DNA of 60,384 nucleotides, from NCBI GenBank assembly GCA_018336035.1, contig JAGXRD010000061.1:1-60384 (forward strand), given 5' to 3'. This stretch comes from Alphaproteobacteria bacterium (GTDB taxonomy: Bacteria; Pseudomonadota; Alphaproteobacteria; Ferrovibrionales; Ferrovibrionaceae). A program made the translations under genes and the position numbers. Positions within the stretch are counted from its first letter, which is position 1, and each line of letters begins with the position of its first letter. Below, piece after piece: positions 47,083 to 56,658 of this stretch. The notes below the pieces were generated by a model. It searched no databases. It was not told the DNA's origin and worked only from the letters and a program-made list of their open reading frames with translations.

Positions 47083-47583
47083 ATGCTGCGTTGGTTAACC
47101 CCCATCAATGCCTGGATATCCCGGCTTTGCATGTATGTGGCAGTGGCGGGCCTGCTGGGCATCGTCACCGTCGTCACCTACCAGGTCTTCGGCCGCTATG
47201 TGCTGAACGACACGCCCACCTGGGCGGAAAGCCTGGCGCTGGTCTTCGTGCTCTACGTGACCATGTTCGGCGCCGCCGTCGGCGTGCGCGATGCCGGCCA
47301 TATCGGTCTGGAATCGATCCTGGTCATGCTGGCCCCTGAGCGGTATCGCATCTGGTTCGAAGTGCTGATTCATATCCTGGTCGCCATTTTCGGCATGGTG
47401 ATGGGCTGGAATGCCTGGGTGCTGGCTGAATCGGTCATGCCTTACAAGATCCCCAATCTCGGTCTCTCCGAAGGTCTCAACCATATTCCGCTCGCGTTGG
47501 CTGGCGTGCTGATCACGCTGTTTTCGCTGGAGCACATTCTCGCCCTGATCGCGGGCAAAGAGGTTCGCCCGTCATGGCACTGA
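47083..47583 (+). CDS. TRAP transporter small membrane subunit, DctQ family
   Basis: A 166-residue protein with four hydrophobic helices, e.g. VAVAGLLGIVTVVTYQVFGRYV and VLIHILVAIFGMVMG. WAESLALVFVLYVTMFGAAVGVRDAGHIGLE is the typical DctQ segment. It joins DctP and DctM in the inner membrane. Its last 10 nt overlap the DctM gene, so the two are translationally coupled. Confidence 0.92.
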   Translation: MLRWLTPINAWISRLCMYVAVAGLLGIVTVVTYQVFGRYVLNDTPTWAESLALVFVLYVTMFGAAVGVRDAGHIGLESILVMLAPERYRIWFEVLIHILVAIFGMVMGWNAWVLAESVMPYKIPNLGLSEGLNHIPLALAGVLITLFSLEHILALIAGKEVRPSWH

Positions 47584-48866
47584 CCATTCTCGCCATCTGC
47601 TTCTTCGGATTTCTGATTCTCGGCGTTCCTGTCGCTTTCGCCATCGGTCTCTCGGCGATCGCCACCATCGTTTATGAAGGCCTGCCGCTGGCCGTGGTGT
47701 TCCAGCGCATGTCGGCCGGCATGAATATCTTTTCCTTCCTGGCGATCCCGTTCTTCATCTTCGCCGGCGAATTGATGCTCTATGGCGGTGTCGCCGACCG
47801 TATCGTGAAATTTGCCAAGGACACCGTGGGCCATATCCGCGGCGGCCTCGGCATGTCGAATGTCATGGCCTGCACCCTGTTTGGCGGCGTGTCAGGCTCG
47901 CCGGTGGCCGACGTGTCGGCCATGGGCGCGGTGATGATCCCGATGATGAAGAAGGAAGGGTATGACGCCGATTACGCGGTGAATGTCACCACCCATGCCT
48001 CGCTGGTCGGCGCGCTGATGCCGACCAGCCACAACATGATCATCTATTCGCTGGCGGCTGGCGGCAAAGTGTCCATTGCCGCGCTGATCGCGGCTGGCCT
48101 GATCCCGGCCGCACTGCTGACGCTCTGCATGCTGGTGGCCGCCTATCTGGTGGCGATCCGCCGCGGCTATCCGGCCGGCACTTTCCCGGGCTGGCCTGTG
48201 GTGCTGCGCTCGGCGGCCTCCGCGGTGCCGGGATTGTTCGTGGTGGTCATCATCATCACCGGCATTCTCACCGGTGTGTTTACCGCCACCGAGTCTGCGG
48301 CGATTGCCGTGGTCTATTCCATCCTGCTGGCGACACTGCTTTACAAGTCGCTGACCTGGCGCCAGTTGATCAAGGCCGCCGCCAAGGCGGTCAAGACCAC
48401 GGGTATCGTGCTGCTGCTGATCGGCGTATCGAATACCTTCGGCTATCTGATCAGCCTTTACAGCGTCGCCGAACTGACCGGCAAGGCACTGGAAAGCATC
48501 ACCACCAATCCGTGGATGATGTTCCTGCTGGTCAACCTGATCCTGTTCGTGCTTGGCACCTTCCTCGATATGGCTGCCACGATCCTGATCTGCACGCCGA
48601 TTTTCCTGCCGATCTGCATGCAATATGGCATGGGCCCGGTGCAGTTCGGCATGCTCATGCTGATCAACTGCGCGCTGGGCCTGAACACACCGCCGGTCGG
48701 CACCACACAGTTTGTCGGCTGCGCCATCGGCGAGATTTCGATCGGGCAGGTGATGAAAACGATCTGGCCCTTCTATGGCGCGCTGATCGCGGCTCTGTTC
48801 CTGGTCACCTATGTGCCGCAGTTCTCACTGTTCCTGCCCAATCTCCTTTTGGGCCCCACCCATTAA
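47574..48866 (+). CDS. TRAP transporter large membrane subunit, DctM family
   Basis: A 430-residue, 12-helix transporter subunit: RMSAGMNIFSFLAIPFFIFAGELM, then GGLGMSNVMACTLFGGVSGSPVADVSAMGAVMIPMM, ending with NLILFVLGTFLDMAATILICTPIFLPI and a NCALGLNTPPVGTTQF motif, which all match DctM. It uses the sodium gradient to move the substrate delivered by DctP. The gene ends the TRAP operon; no clear intrinsic terminator was seen after it, only the hairpin at 48901. Confidence 0.94.
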   Translation: MALTILAICFFGFLILGVPVAFAIGLSAIATIVYEGLPLAVVFQRMSAGMNIFSFLAIPFFIFAGELMLYGGVADRIVKFAKDTVGHIRGGLGMSNVMACTLFGGVSGSPVADVSAMGAVMIPMMKKEGYDADYAVNVTTHASLVGALMPTSHNMIIYSLAAGGKVSIAALIAAGLIPAALLTLCMLVAAYLVAIRRGYPAGTFPGWPVVLRSAASAVPGLFVVVIIITGILTGVFTATESAAIAVVYSILLATLLYKSLTWRQLIKAAAKAVKTTGIVLLLIGVSNTFGYLISLYSVAELTGKALESITTNPWMMFLLVNLILFVLGTFLDMAATILICTPIFLPICMQYGMGPVQFGMLMLINCALGLNTPPVGTTQFVGCAIGEISIGQVMKTIWPFYGALIAALFLVTYVPQFSLFLPNLLLGPTH

Positions 48867-48900
48867 CACAAAAGTTTTGTGAAAGGCTTGGCGCGGATGC

Positions 48901-48934
48901 TCCTTCTGGCTATGGCTTAGGCCAGCCAGAAGGA
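48901..48934 (+). promoter_or_regulatory. Hairpin that hides a ribosome binding site
   Basis: A perfect 11-bp inverted repeat TCCTTCTGGCT / AGCCAGAAGGA (48901-48911 with 48924-48934; 12-nt loop). The 3' arm contains the AGAAGGA that is the Shine-Dalgarno of the following ATG at 48942. No U-run follows. In the transcript the site would be buried, so translation of the next gene may need melting of the stem or a bound factor. Confidence 0.6.
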
Positions 48935-48941
48935 ACTTCGC

Positions 48942-50048
48942 ATGCTTGCCGCTTCGCCTGCCGCCGACGACCGCGCTCCTGCCAATGATCGGGATTGGGT
49001 CAACGATGCCCTGCGGCGCATTGATGCCGATTTCAACCGTTCGGCCGACACGCATCTCTTCCGCCTGGAACTGCCGGCCTTTCCGGGTCTGCCGCTCTAT
49101 TTCAAGGATGAATCGAGCCATCCGACCGGCAGCCTGAAGCACCGCCTGGCGCGCTCGCTGTTTCTCTACGGGCTGTGCAATGGCTGGATCGGGCCGAAGA
49201 CCACCATCGTCGAAGCTTCCTCGGGCTCCACGGCAGTCTCGGAAGCCTATTTCGCCCGCCTGCTGGGCCTGCCGTTTGTGGCCGTGATGCCGAAGACCAC
49301 CTCGGCGGAGAAGATCGCGCAGATCGAATTCTATGGCGGCCGCTGCCATCTGGTAGATCAGGCCAGCCATGTCTATGCCGAGGCCGAGCGGCTGGCGCGC
49401 GACTGCGGTGGCCATTACATGGACCAGTTCACCTATTCCGAACGCGCCACCGACTGGCGCGGCAATAACAACATCGCGGAGTCTGTATTCGAGCAGATGG
49501 CGCGCGAGGAATTCCCCGAGCCCGCCTGGGTCGTGGTCGGCGCCGGCACCGGCGGCACCTCTGCCACCATCGGCCGCTATATCCGCTACCATCAAATGGA
49601 GACGCAGCTCTGCGTGGTCGATGTGGAGAATTCCGTCTTCCACGATTTCTGGCAGAGCCGCGATCCGTCGCTGGTGCATTCGAAATCCTCGCGCATCGAG
49701 GGGATCGGACGGCCGCGCGTCGAGGCGTCATTTATGCCCGATGTGGTGGACCGCATGATCCGGGTGCCGGATGCCGCCTCGCTGGCGGCGATGCGACTAC
49801 TGTCGAAGCTGCTCGGCCGGCGCGTCGGCGGCTCGACCGGGACCAATTTCGTCGGTGTCCTGACCTTGCTCTGCGAATTGAAACAGGCGGGGCAGCAGGG
49901 CAGCGTCGTGACCCTGCTGTGCGACAGTGGCGACCGCTATGCCTGCAGTTACTACGATGACAAGTGGCTGACCGGGCAGGGGATCGACATCGCGCCGGAC
50001 CTGGCACGGCTGGAGCGCATCGTCAACGAGGGCTGCTGGCAGGGCTGA
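48942..50048 (+). CDS. PLP-dependent cysteine desulfhydrase / cysteine-synthase-family enzyme (Cds1-like)
   Basis: A 368-residue PLP enzyme of fold type II. Schiff-base Lys at about 66 in [15 protein letters not shown], substrate loop [24 protein letters not shown] (about 88-111) and [15 protein letters not shown] for phosphate binding (about 204-218). This form, longer than CysK and with the [11 protein letters not shown] motif, resembles Cds1 of mycobacteria, which releases H2S from cysteine. It might still act as a cysteine synthase. It is not an obvious part of the TRAP operon; the leader hairpin suggests its own translational control. Confidence 0.8.
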   Translation: MLAASPAADDRAPANDRDWVNDALRRIDADFNRSADTHLFRLELPAFPGLPLYFKDESSHPTGSLKHRLARSLFLYGLCNGWIGPKTTIVEASSGSTAVSEAYFARLLGLPFVAVMPKTTSAEKIAQIEFYGGRCHLVDQASHVYAEAERLARDCGGHYMDQFTYSERATDWRGNNNIAESVFEQMAREEFPEPAWVVVGAGTGGTSATIGRYIRYHQMETQLCVVDVENSVFHDFWQSRDPSLVHSKSSRIEGIGRPRVEASFMPDVVDRMIRVPDAASLAAMRLLSKLLGRRVGGSTGTNFVGVLTLLCELKQAGQQGSVVTLLCDSGDRYACSYYDDKWLTGQGIDIAPDLARLERIVNEGCWQG

Positions 50049-50091
50049 GCGGATCGCGCTAGTCTCGGGGCCTTGCCATGACGAGGTCCCG

Positions 50092-50985
50092 ATGTCCGAA
50101 GCCAAACTGCCCGAGTCCGTCGATCTGCTGATCACACCGCGCACGCGCGATCTGGGCGAGGGCTTCACTGTCCGGCGCGTGCTGCCCTATGCCAAGCGGC
50201 GACATGTCGGGCCTTTCGTTTTCTTCGACCATATGGGGCCGGTGCAGTTCGAACCCGGCCAGGGCCTGGATGTGCGGCCGCATCCGCATATCGGACTCGC
50301 CACCGTCACCTACCTGTTCGAGGGCGAGATCATGCATCGCGACAGCCTCGGCGTGGTGCAGCCGATCCGGCCCGGCGACGTCAACTGGATGGTGGCCGGC
50401 AGCGGCATTGCCCATTCCGAGCGCACGCGGCCTGAACTGCGCGAAAGCGGCGCGCCGCTGCATGGCATCCAGTCGTGGTTTGCATTGCCGCAAGCACATG
50501 AGGAAACCGAGCCGACCTTCCATCACCATCCGGCCAGCAGCCTGCCCGAGATCGAAAAGCCCGGCGTGCATCTGCGTCTGATCGCGGGCAAGGCCTTCGG
50601 CGTGGAATCGCCGGCGCAAACGTTTGCGCCGATGTTTTATCTCGATGCGCAGATGAGCAGCGGCGCCATGCTGCCGCTGCCCGACGACTATGAGGAACAG
50701 GCCGTCTATGTCGCCATCGGCGAGGTCGAACTGGATGGCCAGGTGTATGGCGAAGGCACCATGCTCGTGCTCAAGCCGAATGTCCGGCCCAGGATCACCG
50801 CGCGTGGTGCTGCACGTCTGATGCTGCTGGGTGGTGCGCCACTCGATGGCGAACGGCACCTGTGGTGGAATTACGTCTCGTCGTCGAAAGAGCGGATTGA
50901 ACGGGCCAAGGCCGACTGGCGCGCGGCCAACTGGCCGAAAGTGCCGGGCGAGACAGAATTCATTCCGCTGCCTGAAGGGATGTAA
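50092..50985 (+). CDS. Pirin family protein
   Basis: A 297-residue bicupin. The N-terminal cupin holds the metal-binding HPHIG (in VRPHPHIGLATVTYLFEGEIMHRDS) and the later GIAHSERTRPE (His plus Glu). The C-terminal cupin includes PLPDDYEEQAVYVAIGEVELDG and FVLKPNVR-like segment. Family members are iron-binding, several act as quercetin dioxygenases or as redox-sensing regulators. The substrate here is unknown. The PPK2 gene follows 6 nt later, so they are probably one operon. Confidence 0.9.
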   Translation: MSEAKLPESVDLLITPRTRDLGEGFTVRRVLPYAKRRHVGPFVFFDHMGPVQFEPGQGLDVRPHPHIGLATVTYLFEGEIMHRDSLGVVQPIRPGDVNWMVAGSGIAHSERTRPELRESGAPLHGIQSWFALPQAHEETEPTFHHHPASSLPEIEKPGVHLRLIAGKAFGVESPAQTFAPMFYLDAQMSSGAMLPLPDDYEEQAVYVAIGEVELDGQVYGEGTMLVLKPNVRPRITARGAARLMLLGGAPLDGERHLWWNYVSSSKERIERAKADWRAANWPKVPGETEFIPLPEGM

Positions 50986-50991
50986 CGGGGC

Positions 50992-51771
50992 ATGAAGCGC
51001 GCGACACCTCGTAGCGAAGAATCCTATCGCACGCAGCTGCGTGCGCTACAGATCGAATTGGTGCGGCTGCAGCGACACCTGATCACCAGCGGCGGCAAGC
51101 TGCTGATCCTGCTGGAAGGGCGCGACGGTGCCGGCAAGGACGGTGCCATCAAGGCGATCACCGAGCATATGAGCCCGCGCGAATCCCGCGTCGTCGCGCT
51201 CGGAAAGCCGTCGGATCGCGAGCTGACCCAGTGGTATTTCCAGCGCTATGTTCCGCATCTGCCGGCGGCGGGTGAATTCGTCCTGTTCAACAGGAGCTGG
51301 TATAACCGCGCCGGTGTCGAACATGTCATGGGTTTTTGCAGCAAGCCGGCCTATGAGGAATTCCTCACCACGGTGCCGGTTTTCGAAGACCTGCTGATCC
51401 GCGACGGTATTCACCTGTTCAAATACTATCTGGATATCGACAAGGCCGAACAGAAGCAGCGTCTCGCTGCTCGACGCAAGGATCCGCTGAAACAGTGGAA
51501 GATCAGCCCGATCGACGAGGCGGCGCTGAAACACTGGAGGGATTACAGCGCCGCGCGCGACGTCATGCTGTCGCGCACCAGTACACCGGCCTCGCCCTGG
51601 ACGGTGGTGCAGGGGAATGACAAGCGGGTGGCCCGGCTCAACCTGATCCGTGACCTGCTTAGCCGCGTCGATTATAAAAATAAAGGTAAAGCCAAGTTGC
51701 TGGCCCCGGACCGGGAGATCGTGTTTCCGTTCGAGGCCGCGGCGCTTGGCGATGGCCGGCTGGCGAAATAG
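50992..51771 (+). CDS. ppk2: Polyphosphate kinase 2 family protein
   Basis: A 259-residue P-loop kinase. Walker A GRDGAGKDGAIK (residues 43-54), the lid Arg segment SPRESRVVALGKPSDRELTQWYFQRYVPHLPAAGE and the FNRSWYNRAGVE motif (99-110) identify the single-domain class I PPK2. Class I usually makes ADP/GDP into triphosphates with polyphosphate. In the Walker B-like position the usual class I FDRSWYNR as I recall it is FNRSWYNR here, so activity should be checked. It lies 6 nt after the pirin gene. Confidence 0.88.
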   Translation: MKRATPRSEESYRTQLRALQIELVRLQRHLITSGGKLLILLEGRDGAGKDGAIKAITEHMSPRESRVVALGKPSDRELTQWYFQRYVPHLPAAGEFVLFNRSWYNRAGVEHVMGFCSKPAYEEFLTTVPVFEDLLIRDGIHLFKYYLDIDKAEQKQRLAARRKDPLKQWKISPIDEAALKHWRDYSAARDVMLSRTSTPASPWTVVQGNDKRVARLNLIRDLLSRVDYKNKGKAKLLAPDREIVFPFEAAALGDGRLAK

Positions 51772-51867
51772 CCGGCGGCTATTCGCGCCAAATATCGCCT
51801 CTCCGCACTGGAAGACAGGGTTCTAGAGCGCTAACTTTCTCCCCTTTTGAGGAGAGGAACGACTGCC

Positions 51868-53325
51868 ATGACCCAGATCAAACATGCCGACCTGCTGCGC
51901 CGCCAGGCCTATATCGATGGTGCCTGGGTGGGGGCAGACAGCGGCAAAAGCTTCAAGGTCACCAATCCGGCCGATGGCAGCGTGATCGCCGAAGTGCCGG
52001 ATATGGGTAAGGCCGAGACGAAGCGTGCCATCGAGGCCGCGCAGGTGGCCTGGCCGGCCTGGGCCGCGTTGACTGCCAAGCAGCGCGCGACGATCCTGCG
52101 CAAGTGGAACGATCTGATCCTGCAGAACCAGGATGATCTCGGCGCGCTGATGACGCTGGAACAGGGCAAGCCGCTGACCGAAGCCAAGGGCGAGGTGGCC
52201 TATGGCGCCAGCTTCGTCGACTGGTTCGCCGAGGAAGCGCGCCGCATCTATGGCGATACAATCCCCGGTCACGCCGCGGATAAGCGCATCGTGGTGATCA
52301 AGCAGCCGATCGGTGTGGTGGCCGCGATCACGCCGTGGAATTTCCCCATTGCCATGATCACCCGCAAGGTGGCGCCGGCGCTGGCCGCAGGCTGCCCGGT
52401 GGTGGTCAAGCCGGCGGAAGACACGCCGCTCTGTGCGCTGGCGCTGGCCTGGCTGGCCGAGCAGGCCGGCATCCCGAAGGGCGTGTTTAACGTCATCACC
52501 TCGTCGCATGGCGCCGAGGTCGGTGTGGAACTGACCACCAACCCCATCGTGCGCAAGGTGTCCTTCACCGGCTCGACCGAGGTCGGCAAGATTCTGGCGA
52601 AGCAGAGTTCCAGCACGCTGAAGAAGCTGTCGCTGGAACTCGGTGGCAATGCGCCGTTCATCGTGTTCGATGATGCCGATATCGATGCCGCTGTGACGGG
52701 CGCGATCATTTCCAAATATCGCAATACCGGACAGACCTGCGTCTGCACCAATCGTTTCTTCGTGCAGGAGAAGGTCTACGACGCCTTCGCCGCCAAGCTG
52801 ACCGAGGCCGTGAAGAAGCTGAAGACCGGTCCGGGCTTCACGGAGGGCGTGAATCAGGGCCCGCTGATCAACCAGGATGCGCTGGACAAGGTCGAGCGGC
52901 TGGTCGCCGATGCCAAGGCGAAAGGCGCCAAGGTGCTGGTCGGCGGTGCGCGCCATGAACTGGGCGGCACGTTCTATCAGCCCAGCGTGATCGGTGATGC
53001 CACCACAAAGATGGAGTCGGCACAGGAGGAAATCTTCGGTCCGGTCGCGCTGCTGTATCGTTTCAAAGATGAAGCCGAGGCGATCAAGCTGGCCAACGAC
53101 ACGCCTTATGGTCTGGCCGCCTATTTCTACAGCCGCGATATCGGCCGCGTCTGGCGTGTGGCCGAGAAGCTGGAATACGGCATGGTCGGTATCAACGAGG
53201 GTCTGATCTCGACAGCCGAAGCGCCGTTTGGCGGCGTGAAGGAATCCGGGCATGGCCGCGAAGGCTCGAAATACGGCATCGACAGTTTCATCGAGCTGAA
53301 ATACCTCTGCTTCGGCGGCGTGTGA
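51868..53325 (+). CDS. Succinate-semialdehyde / 2-oxoglutarate-semialdehyde dehydrogenase-like
   Basis: A 485-residue aldehyde dehydrogenase; ATG at 51868 follows GGAGAGGAA. Asn159 (ITPWNFP), Lys181 (VVVKPAEDTP), Glu257 (LSLELGGNAP), catalytic Cys291 and a second Cys293 (NTGQTCVCTNRF) are present, and EAPFGGVKESGHGREG ends the fold. The C-x-C pair is typical of GabD-type enzymes, where it can form a redox switch. It may turn 2-oxoglutarate semialdehyde (from KdgD, encoded at 44117) into 2-oxoglutarate, or succinate semialdehyde into succinate. It has no close partner gene. Confidence 0.9.
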   Translation: MTQIKHADLLRRQAYIDGAWVGADSGKSFKVTNPADGSVIAEVPDMGKAETKRAIEAAQVAWPAWAALTAKQRATILRKWNDLILQNQDDLGALMTLEQGKPLTEAKGEVAYGASFVDWFAEEARRIYGDTIPGHAADKRIVVIKQPIGVVAAITPWNFPIAMITRKVAPALAAGCPVVVKPAEDTPLCALALAWLAEQAGIPKGVFNVITSSHGAEVGVELTTNPIVRKVSFTGSTEVGKILAKQSSSTLKKLSLELGGNAPFIVFDDADIDAAVTGAIISKYRNTGQTCVCTNRFFVQEKVYDAFAAKLTEAVKKLKTGPGFTEGVNQGPLINQDALDKVERLVADAKAKGAKVLVGGARHELGGTFYQPSVIGDATTKMESAQEEIFGPVALLYRFKDEAEAIKLANDTPYGLAAYFYSRDIGRVWRVAEKLEYGMVGINEGLISTAEAPFGGVKESGHGREGSKYGIDSFIELKYLCFGGV

Positions 53326-53444
53326 GGCGAGGGCGTCATTGCGCCATACCCTGAAGGTATTGGTCGCGCCGCGCCGCGATCTCTATAGTCAGGGAACCGA
53401 CGGTCCGCAGAGACCGCGGCTGCCCAGACTGAAATGAGGATCGC

Positions 53445-54578
53445 ATGACGGATCGTTTCGATGTTGTGATTATCGGCGGCGGCATTGCCGGTGCCGGCGC
53501 AGGGTATGAACTGGCGCGGGCCGGTAAGAAAGTTGTCTTGCTCGAGCGTGAGAGCCAGCCGGGCTACCACACCACCGGCCGCTCGGCCGCGCTGTTCGCC
53601 GAGACCTATGGCAATGCGCCGATCCGTGCGCTCACCGTGGCGAGCCGCGATTTCCTGATGAATCCGCCGGCCGGCTTCGCCTCCGTGCCGATCCTGACGC
53701 CGCGCGGCGCACTGCATATCGGCAGCACGGCGCAGTCGGCCGAACTCGATGCCAAATTCGAGGACATGCGCAAGCTGGTGCCCAGCGTGAAGCGCATCTC
53801 GGCGTCGGAGACGGCGGCGCGGCTGCCGATCCTGAAGCCGGAAGCTATTAGTGGCGGGGCGTTGGCCGAGCCTGACGCCATGGATATCGAGGTGCATGCC
53901 CTGCATAACGGCCTGCTGCGCGGCATGACCGCTGCCGGGGGTCGCCTGGTGACCGATGCCGAAGTGACCGGCATCAGCCAGTCCGGTGCCGACTGGTTGA
54001 TCGAGAGCACCCAGGGCGTGTTTTCTGCTGCGGTGGTGATCAATGCTGCCGGCGCCTGGAGCGATGTGGTAGCCGGCATGGCCGGCGTGAAACCCATTGG
54101 CCTGAAACCGAAGCGGCGCACGGCCGTCACCTTCGATCCGCCCAATGGCATGGACATCCATGCCTGGCCGATGGTGATCGATGCTGACGAGCAGTGGTAT
54201 TTCAAGCCCGATGCCGGCCGCATCCTGCTGTCACCCTGCGATGAGACGGATTCTGAGCCGACCGATGCGCAGCCGGACGAGATGGATATTGCCATCGCCA
54301 TCGACCGGCTGGAGACCGTGTCCACCCTGCAGGTCCGTCGCCTGGCCGCGAAATGGGCCGGACTGCGCAGCTTCGTGGAGGACCGCACGGTCGTTTGCGG
54401 TTTCGACCGGGAAAAGCCCGGTTTCTTCTGGCTGTCCGCCCAGGGCGGCTATGGCATCCAGACCTCCGCCGCCATGGCCAGGGTTGCGGCGGCGCTGGCG
54501 CAGGGCCGCGGTTTGCCGCAGGATGTGGCCGATCTCGGCGTGACCGAGAAAGACCTCAGTCCAGCACGCCTCCGGTAA
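53445..54578 (+). CDS. FAD-dependent amine/amino-acid oxidoreductase (DAO family)
   Basis: A 377-residue flavoprotein. N-terminal FAD-binding motif DVVIIGGGIAGAGAGYELARAG (residues 4-25), then VLLERESQPGYHTTGRSAALFAETYG, a close match to D-arginine dehydrogenase-type proteins (HSTGRSAA), and the C-terminal GFDREKPGFFWLSAQGGYGIQTSAAMA that binds the flavin. It likely oxidises a D-amino acid or a related imino acid and passes electrons to a carrier. It is directly followed (1 nt) by a molybdopterin oxidoreductase gene, so the two are coupled. Confidence 0.85.
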   Translation: MTDRFDVVIIGGGIAGAGAGYELARAGKKVVLLERESQPGYHTTGRSAALFAETYGNAPIRALTVASRDFLMNPPAGFASVPILTPRGALHIGSTAQSAELDAKFEDMRKLVPSVKRISASETAARLPILKPEAISGGALAEPDAMDIEVHALHNGLLRGMTAAGGRLVTDAEVTGISQSGADWLIESTQGVFSAAVVINAAGAWSDVVAGMAGVKPIGLKPKRRTAVTFDPPNGMDIHAWPMVIDADEQWYFKPDAGRILLSPCDETDSEPTDAQPDEMDIAIAIDRLETVSTLQVRRLAAKWAGLRSFVEDRTVVCGFDREKPGFFWLSAQGGYGIQTSAAMARVAAALAQGRGLPQDVADLGVTEKDLSPARLR

Positions 54579-54579
54579 G

Positions 54580-56658
54580 ATGAACGCGCCCTTCGCTCCT
54601 GCCAAAAACCCGACGACCGGCCATAGCGCCTGCCCGCATGACTGCCCATCGACCTGCGCGCTGGAAATCGAGCTGACGCCGGACGGCCGTATTGGCCGGG
54701 TGCGGGGTGCGGAGGAGAACAGTTACACGGCGGGGGTGATCTGCGCGAAAGTTGCGCGGTATGCCGAGCGTGCCAATCACAAGGAGCGCCTGCTGCAGCC
54801 GCTGCTGCGCACCGGTCCGAAAGGCAGCACGCAGTTCAAGCCGATCTCGTGGGAAGAGGCGCTCGACCGCACCGCCGAGGCCTTCATCGCCGCCGAGAAG
54901 AAGCATGGCAGCGAAGCGGTCTGGCCATACTACTATGCCGGCACGATGGGGTTGGTGCAGCGCGACGGCATCAACCGTCTGCGTCATGTGAAGAAATATT
55001 CCGGCCAGCATTCCACCATCTGCGTTACCCTGGCGCGCGCCGGCTATATCGCCGCGACCGGCAGCCTGCATGGCCCGGATCCGCGCGAGATGGCGAAAAG
55101 CGACCTCGTCGTGATCTGGGGCACCAATGCGGTGCATACCCAGGTCAACGTGATGACCCATGCGGTCCGCGCCCGCAAGGAACGCGGCGCCAAGATCGTG
55201 GTGATCGATGCCTATCGCAACGCCACGGCGGAGCAGGGCGATGTGGCGCTGATCCTGCGACCCGGCACCGACGGTGCCCTGGCCTGCGCCGTGATGCATG
55301 TGCTGTTCCGCGACGGCTATGCCGACCGCGATTATCTGGCGCGTCATACCGATGCGCCGGCTGAACTGGAAGCACATCTGCAGGACAAGACGCCGGAATG
55401 GGCATCTGCTATCACCGGGCTGACGGTCGCGCAGATCACCGATTTCGCGCATCTGCTGGGGCAGACCAAGAAGCACTATATCCGGCTCGGCTATGGCTTC
55501 GCCCGCAGCCGCAATGGCGCGGTCAACATGCATGCCGCCACCTGCATCGCCTCGGTCACCGGCGCATGGCAATACGAAGGCGGTGGCGCTTTCCACAATA
55601 ACGGTGCGATCTTCCACTGGAACAAGACACTGATTGATGGCCTGGATGCGGTCGATCCGTCGATCCGCATGCTCGACCAGTCGCAGATCGGCCCGGTGCT
55701 GACCGGCGATGCGAAGGCCCTGCGGCATGGCCCGCCGGTCACCGCGCTGCTGATCCAGAATACCAATCCGATGGAAGTGGCGCCGGAATCCGAACTGGTG
55801 AAGCGCGGCTTTGCGCGCGACGACCTCTTCACCTGCGTGCATGAGCAGTTCATGACGCTGACCGCGAAAATGGCCGATATCGTCATGCCGGCCACCATGT
55901 TCACCGAACATGACGACATCTACCAGGCCGGTGGGCAGCAGCATATCCTGCTCGGGCCCAAACTGGTCGAGGCGCCGGGCGAGGCGCGTGAAAACCATTA
56001 TGTGATCCGCGAACTGGCAAAACGGTTAGGCGCGCAGCATCGCGGCTTCGAGATCAGCGCCATCGAGATGGTGGAAGAAACGCTAAAGAGTTCGGGCTGG
56101 CCGGATGTGGCGACGCTCCGGGCTCAGAAGTGGCACGACTGCCAGCCGGATTTCGACACCGCGCATTATGCCGAGGGCTTCGCCTGGCCCGACCGGAAAT
56201 TCCGCTTCAAGCCCGACTGGGCCGGCATGGGCCCGGATCACGAGGGCATGCCGGCTTTGCCGGATCACTGGCTCAGCATCGAGCCGGCGACCGACGAGCA
56301 TCCGTTCCGCATGATCACCTCGCCGGCGCGCAATTTCCTCAATACCAGCTTTACGGAAACGCCGACCTCGGTGAAGCGCGAGGGCCGGCCGACGCTTTTC
56401 ATCCATCCCGAGGATGCCGCCGCGCTGCAGATCGCCGATGGCGAGTTGGTGCGGATCGGCAATCGCCGCGGCAATATCCGGATTCACGCCAAGCATTACG
56501 GCGGCGTGGTGCGGGGCGTGACGGTGGTGGAAAGCATCTGGCCGCATAGCGCCTTCGTGGACGGCATGGGCATCAACGCACTCACCGGTGCGGATGCGGC
56601 GAAACCCAATGGCGGCGCGGCTTTCCACGACAATGCTATCTGGGTCCGCAAGGCATAG
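54580..56658 (+). CDS. Molybdopterin-dependent oxidoreductase (bis-MGD family)
   Basis: A 692-residue enzyme that has an N-terminal [4Fe-4S] site with Cys18, Cys22, Cys26 and Cys55 (CPHDCPSTC ... GVICAKVAR), the molybdopterin-binding core (WEEALDRTAEAFI; VVIWGTNAVHTQVNVM) and the C-terminal MopB domain (HPEDAAALQIADGELVRIGNRRG). It has no Tat signal, so it is cytoplasmic. The substrate cannot be read from the sequence; relatives include formate dehydrogenase-like and biotin sulfoxide reductase-like proteins. Coupled to the FAD oxidoreductase gene 1 nt upstream, which may be a source or sink of electrons. Confidence 0.87.
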   Translation: MNAPFAPAKNPTTGHSACPHDCPSTCALEIELTPDGRIGRVRGAEENSYTAGVICAKVARYAERANHKERLLQPLLRTGPKGSTQFKPISWEEALDRTAEAFIAAEKKHGSEAVWPYYYAGTMGLVQRDGINRLRHVKKYSGQHSTICVTLARAGYIAATGSLHGPDPREMAKSDLVVIWGTNAVHTQVNVMTHAVRARKERGAKIVVIDAYRNATAEQGDVALILRPGTDGALACAVMHVLFRDGYADRDYLARHTDAPAELEAHLQDKTPEWASAITGLTVAQITDFAHLLGQTKKHYIRLGYGFARSRNGAVNMHAATCIASVTGAWQYEGGGAFHNNGAIFHWNKTLIDGLDAVDPSIRMLDQSQIGPVLTGDAKALRHGPPVTALLIQNTNPMEVAPESELVKRGFARDDLFTCVHEQFMTLTAKMADIVMPATMFTEHDDIYQAGGQQHILLGPKLVEAPGEARENHYVIRELAKRLGAQHRGFEISAIEMVEETLKSSGWPDVATLRAQKWHDCQPDFDTAHYAEGFAWPDRKFRFKPDWAGMGPDHEGMPALPDHWLSIEPATDEHPFRMITSPARNFLNTSFTETPTSVKREGRPTLFIHPEDAAALQIADGELVRIGNRRGNIRIHAKHYGGVVRGVTVVESIWPHSAFVDGMGINALTGADAAKPNGGAAFHDNAIWVRKA

